In this document: positions 1-7,800 of the stretch, piece after piece
How positions within the stretch are numbered: position 1 is the stretch's first letter
How the letters are laid out: each line of letters starts with the position of its first letter
Assembly (NCBI GenBank): GCA_014268975.2
Contig: CP077096.1
Location: 3,199,501 to 3,263,500 of the forward strand
From: Pseudomonas wayambapalatensis
GTDB taxonomy: Bacteria; Pseudomonadota; Gammaproteobacteria; Pseudomonadales; Pseudomonadaceae
Direction: 5' to 3'
Length of the DNA: 64,000 nt
Notes under the pieces: model-generated
What the model was told of the DNA's origin: nothing
Database searches by the model: none
Seen by the model: the letters and a program-made list of their open reading frames with translations, nothing else
Translations under genes and position numbers: made by a program

Positions 1-1
1 C

Positions 2-772
2 TACAAGGTGACCCGCAACGTCACCCGCTACGGCGGCCTGATCTATGACCTGGACGAGCATCACTCGGTGTATGTGAGCTACACCGACATCTTCACCCCG
101 CAGAGCGGCAAGGACGTTTCCGGCAAGCCGATCATCCCGATCGTCGGCAAGAACTATGAAGTCGGCATCAAGGGCGAATACTTCGACGGTGCATTGAACG
201 CCAGCCTTGCGGTGTTCCGTATCGATCAGGAAAACCGCCAGGTCGAGATCGGTGCGGCCAACTGCCCGCAGATGACCTGCTACGAAGCCTCGGGCGAGGT
301 CCGCAGCCAGGGTATCGATTTCGAGCTGCAGGGCGCACTGACCGACCATTGGCAGATCGGCACCGGCTACACCTACGCGCGCGTGCACACCATCAAGGAC
401 GAGAAGAACCCGGCCAGCGTCAACAAGCCGCTCAAATCCGACACGCCCGAGCACCAGTTCAAGCTGTTCACCACCTACCGCTTCCAGGGCCCGCTGGAGA
501 AGCTGCGGGTGGGCGGTGGCATCACCTGGCAGAGCCGCATGTACAACGACATCCCGGTCGATGGCGGCAACTATCGGCTGGTACAGGGCAGCTACGCGGT
601 CACCGACCTGCTGGCCGGCTACCAGGTCAACCAGCATCTGGACCTGCAGCTCAACGCCAACAACATCTTCGACAAGAAGTACTACTCGTCCATCTCCAAG
701 TCGGTGGACTACGGCGGCGACACCTTCGGCGATCCGCGCAACCTGATGCTGACGGCCAAGTACAGCTTCTGA
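2..772 (+). CDS. TonB-dependent siderophore receptor, C-terminal part (5' end outside window)
   Basis: The reading frame is open from the left edge of the window, so the true start lies upstream; about 256 residues are visible. The protein consists of alternating aromatic beta strands (for example VYVSYTDIFTP, YEVGIKGEYFDG, WQIGTGYTYARV) and ends in KYSF, a C-terminal aromatic as expected for an outer-membrane barrel. These are the last strands of a FpvA/FhuE-like TonB-dependent siderophore receptor. It would import a ferric siderophore using TonB-ExbBD energy. The plug domain, TonB box and any signalling extension are not in the window, so the ligand cannot be told. It converges on the VOC gene. 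Confidence 0.9.
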   Translation, partial: YKVTRNVTRYGGLIYDLDEHHSVYVSYTDIFTPQSGKDVSGKPIIPIVGKNYEVGIKGEYFDGALNASLAVFRIDQENRQVEIGAANCPQMTCYEASGEVRSQGIDFELQGALTDHWQIGTGYTYARVHTIKDEKNPASVNKPLKSDTPEHQFKLFTTYRFQGPLEKLRVGGGITWQSRMYNDIPVDGGNYRLVQGSYAVTDLLAGYQVNQHLDLQLNANNIFDKKYYSSISKSVDYGGDTFGDPRNLMLTAKYSF

Positions 773-780
773 CCCTCGCG

Positions 781-805
781 GGCTGGCAGGCAAGGCCTGT
801 CAGCC
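781..805. terminator. Hairpin between convergent genes
   Basis: GGCTGGCAGGC and its near-complement GCCTGTCAGCC form an 11-bp stem with one mismatch and a very short loop, just after the receptor stop codon and across the stop codon of the opposing VOC gene. There is no T-run on either side, so it may be only a 3' end stabilising hairpin and not a classical intrinsic terminator. Confidence 0.35.
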
Positions 806-1279
806 CCGGATTGCCCGCTCGATCGTGGCGATGTCGATCTTGTCCATCTCCATCATCGCCTCGAACGCCCGTTTGGCTGCCGCGCGGTCGCTACCGCCGA
901 CCGCGTCGGTCAGCACTCGCGGGCTGATCTGCCACGACAGCCCCCATTTATCCTTGCACCAGCCGCACACGCTGGCCTGGCCACCGTTATCGATGATCGC
1001 GTGCCAGTAGCCGTCGGTCTCGGCCTGGTCGTCGGTGGCCACCTGGAACGAAAACGCCTCGGAGTGCTTGAACGCGGCCCCGCCATTGAGACCCAGGCAC
1101 GGAATGCCCATCACGATGAACTCCACCGTAAGCACATCACCCTCCTTGCCCGAGGGGTAGTCGCCCGGCGCCTTGTGCACGGCGAGCACACGGCTGTCGG
1201 GGAAGGTAGCGGCGTAGAACTTCGCCGCCGCCTCGGCATCGCTGTCGAACCACAGGCAGATGGTGTTCTTGCTGGGCAT
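800..1279 (-). CDS. VOC family protein (PhnB / 3-demethylubiquinone methyltransferase-like fold)
   Basis: The 159-residue protein belongs to the vicinal-oxygen-chelate superfamily, in the PhnB-like group often misnamed 3-demethylubiquinone-9 3-methyltransferase. Visible family features are the N-terminal CLWFDSDAEAAAKFYAATFP segment, the central FIVMGIPCLGLNGG strand and a C-terminal WGLSWQISPRVL segment followed by a helical tail. Such proteins are small cytosolic metal-binding enzymes or binding proteins of mostly unknown substrate. The start is the only in-frame Met before the conserved N-terminus. It is a single-gene unit, divergent from the ComF-like gene. Confidence 0.85.
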   Translation of the reverse strand: MPSKNTICLWFDSDAEAAAKFYAATFPDSRVLAVHKAPGDYPSGKEGDVLTVEFIVMGIPCLGLNGGAAFKHSEAFSFQVATDDQAETDGYWHAIIDNGGQASVCGWCKDKWGLSWQISPRVLTDAVGGSDRAAAKRAFEAMMEMDKIDIATIERAIRG

Positions 1280-1494
1280 GGCAGGCCCCCGGATCGGTGG
1301 ATGATCCTGAGCAGTCTAGCCGGGCCCGTGACCACTGGCCGACGAGGGCGACACACGGATAGCTCAGAATTTTCCTACCCATAAAACGGAAAGCGTGAAG
1401 TCGAAATTGGGACTTCCCCGTCGCAACATTGCCACCACGGCTGATTGATGGCCGTTAGAAAGTCTCTGGCATATCAACGACAAGGAAGCCTCAC

Positions 1495-2064
1495 ATGGAC
1501 ATTCGCACGCTGCCGGGCAACGACGCCTGGGATTACGGTATCAGCCTCGACAAACACATCGTCTGCAGCGTGCCGGTCGGCGAAAACGCCCAGGGCTACA
1601 TGCAGTTCGACACCACCCGCACCGCCATCGGCGAGGCGGTGTTCCAGCTCAAGTACCGCGACGACTACGACCTGGTGGACTTCCTCGCAGAATCTGTCGT
1701 CCAGGCGATACAGAATGTCCCGGTGGATGTCGTGCTGCCCATGCCCGCCAGCCGCCAGCGTACTCGCCAGCCCGTGCACGCGGTGGCAGAACGGGTAGCC
1801 CAGTTGCTGGAGCTCGAGTACTGCGACCAGACACTGATCAAGCACAGCAGCACCGTCGCAATGAAAGACCTGGCGACCTATGAAGAGCGCTGCGCTGCAC
1901 TGCAAGGTTGCTTTGTCACCCAAGACAAACTCCACCCGTGCAATGTCCTGCTGCTCGACGACCTGTTCGACACTGGGGCCTCGCTGGAAGCCGCCTGTAC
2001 CGCCCTGCGCGGATACGCTAGCATCCGCTCAATTGCAGTCGTCACCCTTACACGGAGGCATTGA
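1495..2064 (+). CDS. ComF-like phosphoribosyltransferase, first gene of a ComF-SLOG pair
   Basis: The 189-residue protein has a type I phosphoribosyltransferase fold. The PRPP-binding loop is clear at about residues 150-162 (VLLLDDLFDTGAS), and there is a VLPMPASRQR substrate-side segment and a MKDL-x4-EERC-like helix as in ComF proteins. The N-terminal zinc ribbon of competence ComF is absent. It presumably transfers to or from a PRPP-type nucleotide intermediate in the cytosol; the substrate is unknown. A purine-rich AAGGAAG precedes the ATG. Its stop codon overlaps the start of the following SLOG-like gene by one base, so the two are translationally coupled and probably act together. No other competence or purine genes are nearby. 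Confidence 0.8.
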   Translation: MDIRTLPGNDAWDYGISLDKHIVCSVPVGENAQGYMQFDTTRTAIGEAVFQLKYRDDYDLVDFLAESVVQAIQNVPVDVVLPMPASRQRTRQPVHAVAERVAQLLELEYCDQTLIKHSSTVAMKDLATYEERCAALQGCFVTQDKLHPCNVLLLDDLFDTGASLEAACTALRGYASIRSIAVVTLTRRH

Positions 2065-2732
2065 TGCCGAAGGTTTTCATCTCCGGCTCGATCACGCTCA
2101 AGCGCCTCGACCCTCAGGTCGAGGCGCGACTCGACAATATCGTTGCCAGTGGCCACGAAGTGCTGGTCGGTGATGCCGCAGGCGTGGACAAATGCGTGCA
2201 GCAGTATTTCGCCAAACGCCAGTACGCCGCTGTCACGGTGTACTGCACCGGTGACACGCCTCGCCACAATCTTGGTGCATGGCCACTCGTGGCTGTCTGC
2301 CCACCCGCCAATGCCAAGGGCCGCGCGTTTTACACTGCCAAGGACCTGGAAATGGCAGAAGCCGCCGATTTCGGCCTGATGATTTGGGACGGCAAAAGCC
2401 CCGGCACCCTGAGCAATGTCTTCGAACTGCTGGACAGAGCCCGAAAGTCGGTGGTTTACCGCCAGGCGACGGGATTGTTCTGCAACGTCCATGGCCTGGA
2501 CGACCTGCAGGCACTCATCGCCCAGATGGACGAGTCGGCACGCCTGGAGGCCGACAAGAAGGTTGGCTTGTCCAGGCGGATCGAGCGGCTCTCGAGGAAG
2601 GCCGAAGACCCGGCAGTCATTCGCCAGCAGATCGATGAACACCTTGCGGCCATCGCCCGTCACCAGCGCCGGGTAGCCGAGTTGCAGGCGATGCTGGACG
2701 CGGCATCCACCGGCGCCGACCTGTTCTCCTGA
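2064..2732 (+). CDS. SLOG/LOG-like Rossmann nucleotide-binding protein with coiled-coil tail
   Basis: The 222-residue protein starts at the ATG inside TGATG, with GGAGG five bases upstream; a TTG one codon earlier is less likely. It has the layout of the SLOG (DprA/LOG-type Rossmann) superfamily: an N-terminal KVFISGSITL strand-loop, GDAAGVD at about residues 39-45, a PRHN motif, KDLEMAEAADFG, and a Gly-rich DGKSPGTLSN loop resembling the phosphate-binding loop of LOG enzymes. Residues from about 150 to 215 are charged and helical, probably a coiled coil. SLOG proteins sense or cleave nucleotide-derived ligands. Coupling to a phosphoribosyltransferase suggests a nucleotide-signal or nucleotide-salvage pair; this is inference. 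Confidence 0.7.
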   Translation: MPKVFISGSITLKRLDPQVEARLDNIVASGHEVLVGDAAGVDKCVQQYFAKRQYAAVTVYCTGDTPRHNLGAWPLVAVCPPANAKGRAFYTAKDLEMAEAADFGLMIWDGKSPGTLSNVFELLDRARKSVVYRQATGLFCNVHGLDDLQALIAQMDESARLEADKKVGLSRRIERLSRKAEDPAVIRQQIDEHLAAIARHQRRVAELQAMLDAASTGADLFS

Positions 2733-2803
2733 CCGCGACCGGCCAGGCGCCGGTTGCCTCTGGAGTCTTTGAACATTCAGCCAGCACACGACTCAATACA
2801 GGA

Positions 2804-2853
2804 TTGACGCCCTTTTCGGACATCCGTACGATTTATTCGTACACCCGTACGAA
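2804..2853 (+). promoter_or_regulatory. Candidate promoter with palindromic TetR-type operator upstream of the MFS gene
   Basis: TTGACG (2804-2809) and TACGAT (2827-2832) lie 17 bp apart and form a sigma70-like promoter. The -10 sits in the first of three copies of a CGTACGA-type half-site. The last two copies form an 18-bp palindrome, TTCGTAC-ACCC-GTACGAA, at 2836-2853, in the size range of TetR-family operators. A repressor bound here would block initiation. No TetR-family gene is present nearby. Confidence 0.6.
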
Positions 2854-2875
2854 ACCTTTCCAACGAGTCTGTACC

Positions 2876-4078
2876 ATGCCCGCCAACTACCGCCTGGCCC
2901 GCTACGCCTTGTATCTGCTGTTTCTGCTCCCTGGCCTGACCCTCGCCAGCTGGGTCACCCGCACCCCTGCCCTGCGCGACGGCCTGTCGGCCTCCACCGA
3001 ACAGATGGGGATGATCCTGTTCGGATTTTCAGCCGGAGCGATGTGCGGGATTCTCAGTGCCGGACGCCTGATCGCCCGCTTTGGTGCACACCGGATGATG
3101 CGCACCGGCCTGCTCGGGCTGTCCGCAGGCATGCTGGTGCTGGCCGGCAGCAGCGAGTTGAACAGTGCCTGGTGCGCCTTTGCCGGGCTGTTCATCTACG
3201 GCATCGGCATGGGTTGGGCGGATATCGCAGTGAACATCGAAGGTGCAGCCGTGGAGCGGGAAATCGATGCACCGATCATGACTACCCTGCACGGTTTCTT
3301 CAGCCTCGGCACCCTGGTGGGCGCGCTGGCCGGCATGGGCATGACCGCGCTGCAGGTGCCCCTGGACCTGCATCTGATCGTCGCCGCACTGCTTTCGGCC
3401 GTGGTGACCCTGGCCCTTGCCCCTCACGCCCCTCGGGCCAGTGAAGGAGCAGCGAATCAACCGACAACGCAGACAGCCGAGTTTGCCTGGGGCGCCCTGC
3501 TCAGCGACCGACGCCTGTTGCTGATCGGCTTCGTGGTGCTGGCCATGGCGCTGGCCGAGGGTGCAGCCAATGACTGGCTGCCGCTGCTGATGATCGACGG
3601 CCACGGATTCGCAGAAACCACCGGCACGCTGATCTACCTGGTATTCACCCTGGGCATGACCCTGGGTCGATTCGCCGGTGCGCCGGTGGTGCGCCGCTTT
3701 GGCAGGACGCTCACCTTGCGCGCCAGCGCACTGCTTGGCGCAGCCAGCCTGGCATTGGTGGTGTTCTGCGACGTGCAGTGGATCGCCGCAGCCGCCGTGA
3801 TGCTCTGGGGCATTGGCGCATCGCTGGGTTTTCCCCTGGCGATCTCGGCAGCCGGGGAAAGTGGTGCTCACAGCGATCAACGGGTCAGGCTGGCGGCAAC
3901 GGCAGGTTACCTGGCGTTTCTGGTCGGCCCGCCCCTGCTGGGCTTTATCGGCGAACATCATGGCTTGCGCCTGGCGATGCTGCCGGTCCTGACACTGGTG
4001 GCCCTGGCGTTCGTCGTGGCGTCGGCGCTGCGCGAGCAAGCCGCTTTGCCTGTCGATACCTGCGAAAAGACCGGTTGA
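2876..4078 (+). CDS. MFS transporter (YbjJ-like)
   Basis: The 400-residue protein has about twelve hydrophobic segments and the usual two-halves layout of the major facilitator superfamily. The RLIARFGAHRMMR loop between helices 2 and 3 matches the family motif A region. It resembles E. coli YbjJ-type permeases and sits in the inner membrane; the substrate is unknown. The start at 2876 was chosen because residues upstream of it in the open frame cover the promoter/operator at 2804-2853 and read as non-coding. The palindrome in its promoter implies control by a ligand-responsive repressor encoded elsewhere. It converges on the LysE-type gene. Confidence 0.85.
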   Translation: MPANYRLARYALYLLFLLPGLTLASWVTRTPALRDGLSASTEQMGMILFGFSAGAMCGILSAGRLIARFGAHRMMRTGLLGLSAGMLVLAGSSELNSAWCAFAGLFIYGIGMGWADIAVNIEGAAVEREIDAPIMTTLHGFFSLGTLVGALAGMGMTALQVPLDLHLIVAALLSAVVTLALAPHAPRASEGAANQPTTQTAEFAWGALLSDRRLLLIGFVVLAMALAEGAANDWLPLLMIDGHGFAETTGTLIYLVFTLGMTLGRFAGAPVVRRFGRTLTLRASALLGAASLALVVFCDVQWIAAAAVMLWGIGASLGFPLAISAAGESGAHSDQRVRLAATAGYLAFLVGPPLLGFIGEHHGLRLAMLPVLTLVALAFVVASALREQAALPVDTCEKTG

Positions 4079-4095
4079 GGGGCTATCTTGAGGGG

Positions 4096-4719
4096 CTATC
4101 GCCGCGCCGCCAGCAAGCCAAGCCCTGCGCATCCCAGCAACGATGCGCTGATCCGGTTGAACAGCCGCCGTGGCCGCGGCTGGTTGAACCAGCGCTGCAG
4201 GTAGGCACCCAGCGCCGCATAGATCGCGATCGCCGCCCATTCCAGCAACAGGAACCACAACCCCAGCCACAGGAACTGCTCGCTCACCGGGGTGGTACTG
4301 CCGACCGACACGAACTGCGGCAGGAAGGCGGTGAATATGAGGATCGCTTTCGGGTTGCCCGCCGCCACCCAGAACTCCTGGCGTGCCAGGCCCCAGGTGC
4401 CGCGCGACTGCCCGCCGGCATGGGCCACCTCTGCCACGGGCGCCCGCCACAATTGCCAGGCGATATAGAACAGGTAGCCCGCGCCCATGAGCTTGATGCT
4501 CAGGAACAGGTATTCGCTGGTATGCAGCACCACCGCCAGCCCCATCGCCGCCAAGGTGATCATGCCGCTGAAGGCGAGGATACGCCCGCCCCCCGCCAGG
4601 CAGGCAGTGCGCAAGCCGTGGCGGCTGGCGTTGTGCAGCGACAGTAGGTTGTTAGGCCCCGGCGCCATGTTCAAGGCGAAACAGGCGGGGATGAACAGCA
4701 GCAGGCTCGACAGGTCCAT
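4096..4719 (-). CDS. LysE/RhtB family amino-acid exporter
   Basis: The 207-residue protein has six hydrophobic segments and the family N-terminus with NMAPGPNNLLSL near residues 18-29 and GGGRILAF following, typical of LysE/RhtB exporters, which pump out amino acids or derivatives across the inner membrane. The start at 4719 gives the usual family length and has GGAG followed by an A-run six bases upstream; longer upstream ATGs in frame would add a non-family extension, and one of them overlaps that ribosome site. The substrate is not determinable. It lies just downstream of the NRPS gene on the same strand, but nothing ties it to peptide export. Confidence 0.85.
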   Translation of the reverse strand: MDLSSLLLFIPACFALNMAPGPNNLLSLHNASRHGLRTACLAGGGRILAFSGMITLAAMGLAVVLHTSEYLFLSIKLMGAGYLFYIAWQLWRAPVAEVAHAGGQSRGTWGLARQEFWVAAGNPKAILIFTAFLPQFVSVGSTTPVSEQFLWLGLWFLLLEWAAIAIYAALGAYLQRWFNQPRPRRLFNRISASLLGCAGLGLLAARR

Positions 4720-4836
4720 TTTTTTCTCCATGCGGACCCGGGTAGCCTTACCCCCTGGCGCCATGGGGTCAAGCACAGTGGAGCAGTCATTCGCCGGCAC
4801 AGTGAGTGCGGGGCTGCCACGCAGCCCCTGCCCGCC

Positions 4837-7800
4837 TCAGATCCTGCGTCGTGCCTTCAGCCCCGGGATGGTGGTGGCCGCGATCTCGACCTGCGGCTTG
4901 TCCCACCCGGTACTGGCCGCCAGGCCCGCCAACGTGGGCTGGCGGAACAAGGTACGTGCGTCGGCCTGCAACCCCGCCTGGCGCATGCGCGCCACCAGAT
5001 TCACCGCCAGCAGTGAATGCCCGCCCAGTTCGAAGAAGTTGTCGTCCCGACCAACCTGCTCGACCTTCAGCACCTCGCTCCAGATCTGCGCCAGGGTCTG
5101 CTCCAGTGCGTTGCGTGGCGCCGTGTAGACGCGGCTGATCACCGATTCCGCACCAGGCTCAGGCAGCACCTTGCGGTCGATCTTGCCGTTGGGGCTGAGC
5201 GGCATGTCGGCCAGGGCGACGAAGGCCGAGGGCACCATGTACTCCGGCAGCCGCGCCAGCAGGTGGCTGCGCAACGTATCCAGTGCCGGGGCGGGTTGCC
5301 CCTCCCGGCAGGTGAAGTAGGCGACCAGACGCTCGTCGCGCACCAATACCACGCTCTGGCCCACAGCGGGATGCCCGGCCAGCAGGGCCTCGATCTCACC
5401 CAGCTCGACGCGCAGACCACGCAGTTTGACCTGGAAGTCGTTGCGCCCGAGGAACTCCAGCTCGCCTTCCTCGCGGTAGCGCACCAGGTCCCCGGTGCGG
5501 TACAGCCGATCGCCCTCGACGAACGGGCTGTCGATGAAGCGCTCGGCCTGCAGCACCGGCAACCCCAGGTAGCCGCGTGCCACACCGACGCCGCCGATGT
5601 GCAACTCACCTGCCACGCCGAGTGGCACCGGTCGATCATGGGCATCCAGCACGTAGAGCCGGGTGTTGGCGATCGCCCGGCCGATCGGCGGTGGCGTGCT
5701 CGGCAGCGGTTGATCCGGTTCGAGCGTCCAGGCCGTGCTGTCGACCGTAGCCTCGGTGGGCCCATAAACGTTGTGCAAGCGCACCTGCGGCAGGCGCTGG
5801 CGCAAGCTGGCAGCCAGCGTCAAGGTCAACTCACCCCCGCCACAGAAGATGTCGGTCAGGCTCGTACAGCGTTCGACGCCCGGCTGCTCGAGAAACTGGT
5901 GCAACAATGCCGGGACGAACTTGATCGTGGTGACCTGGCGAGCCTGGACCAGCTGGACCAGGTAAGCCGGATCGCGATGACCGTCAGGGCGGGCCAGCAC
6001 CAGGCGCAAGCCTGCGCACAACGGCCAGAACAACTCCCAGACCGAACCGTCGAAGCTGAACGGCGCACGCTGCAACAGCGCATCGCCCGGACGCGGCGGG
6101 CAGATGGTCGAGCCCCAGTGCATGAGGTTGCCCAGCCCGCGGTGCTCGATCATCACGCCCTTGGGCATGCCGGTCGAGCCGGAGGTGTACATCACGTAGG
6201 CAAGGTTCGAAGGCGTCAGTGTCGGCACCTGAGGGGCCTGGGCAGGCTGCGCTTGCCAGACACCCTGATCGAGATCCACCAGCGGCACCGCCAACGGATC
6301 GAACAGGCCACGTGTGGCCCCGTGGACCAGCACTGCCAGCGGTGTACTGTCCTCGACCATGTAGCGCAGGCGTTCATCCGGGTAACCAGGATCCAGCGGC
6401 ACGTAGGCACCGCCGGCCTTGAGCACGCCCAGCAGCCCGACCAGCAGCGACAGGCCGCGCTCGATGCAGACGCCGACTCGCGTGTCAGGCTGTACGCCCA
6501 GGGCCACCAGGTGATGGGCCAGGCGGTTGGCCTGCTCGTCGAGTTCACGGTAGCTCAGCGTCGCCTCGTCGGTCTGCAGCGCCACGGCATCGGGCGTGCG
6601 CAGCACCTGGGCCTGGAACAGCGCCGGCAGGGTCTTGTGCATCAATTCATGGGGCTCCTCGGTGGCATTGAAGTCGTGCAGCAGCCGGTGCAGCTCGTTC
6701 TCCGGCACACTGCACAACTGCTCGATCGGTGCCGAACCACCCTGCTCCAGCGCCTCGGCCAGCCCCTCGAGGGTACGTTCGAGATAGGCCAGCACACGCG
6801 CTGCACCCAATGCTCGCGGCGCACGAACGCTCAGGTGCAAGGCCTCACCCTGATCATCCACCGACAGCACTAGCGCATGGCTGTGTACTTCGCTGGCCTC
6901 CAACAAGCGAGCCCCTGGCAACGTCGATTGTTCGGCCGCCAGCCCATGGCGGAAATTGATCAGGCTATTGAACAGCGGCACACCCGCTGGCAGCCCACTG
7001 CAACGCTGGGCCAGCAGCAAGGGTGCGTCTTCATGGCCCAACAGCCCGGCAAGGCCGGCATGGGTGTCGGCCAGCGCCTGCGCCACGCTGCGCGCCGCCA
7101 GGCTCACCCGCAGGGGCAAGCTGTTGATGAACATGCCCAACGCTCGGTCGGCCCCCTCACCCGCCATCATCCGCCCCAGCAACACGCTGCCGAACACCAC
7201 GTCGTCACGACCGCCCAGTGCCCCCAGCACCTGCGCCCAAGCCAGGTGGAACAGGCTGGCCAGCCCGACATCCTGCTGCCTGGCCAGGCGGCGCAAGGCC
7301 TCGGTCAGCACCAGCGGAACCTCATGCGCGAGGCTCTCCAGCGCGTCCGCCTGCACCTGGTCCTCTACTATCCCCGGCAACGTCGGCGGTGCCTCGACAC
7401 CTGCCAGCAATGCCCGCAGGAACACCTCGTGCCCTTGCTGCCGCACCTCGGCGCCGCTGAGCGCGACGTAGTTGCGATAAGGCACAGGCGCCGGCAGCGC
7501 ATGCCCCTGATCGCTCATCAAGGCCCGAAGCTCGCCGAGCAACACCTGCACCGACACCGCATCGTTGACCAGATGGTGGAAGCGCAACAACCCCAGCCAA
7601 CGACCGTGCTCACGGTCTTCAGCCCCCGCCAGCGCCATCATCGGCGCATGACGCAGGTCCAGCGGGCGCTGGGCTGCTGAGTAATGTGCAGACAACTCCT
7701 GCGCCGTGTCGCCCGGCCCGATCCGCAACACCTCGACGGGCAGTTGCGCCTGACGCCAGACCACTTGCTGCGGTTGCTCGAGCCCTTCCCAAGCCAGGCT

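Noticed and set aside
1280..1494. Promoter or operator search between the VOC and ComF-like genes
   Set aside because: No pair of boxes or palindrome stood out beyond chance in the 215-bp gap.
5017..6873. 618-codon open frame opposite the NRPS gene
   Set aside because: Antisense to conserved adenylation and condensation motifs; rich in Gln, Arg and His as usual for antisense of GC-rich genes, with no domain.
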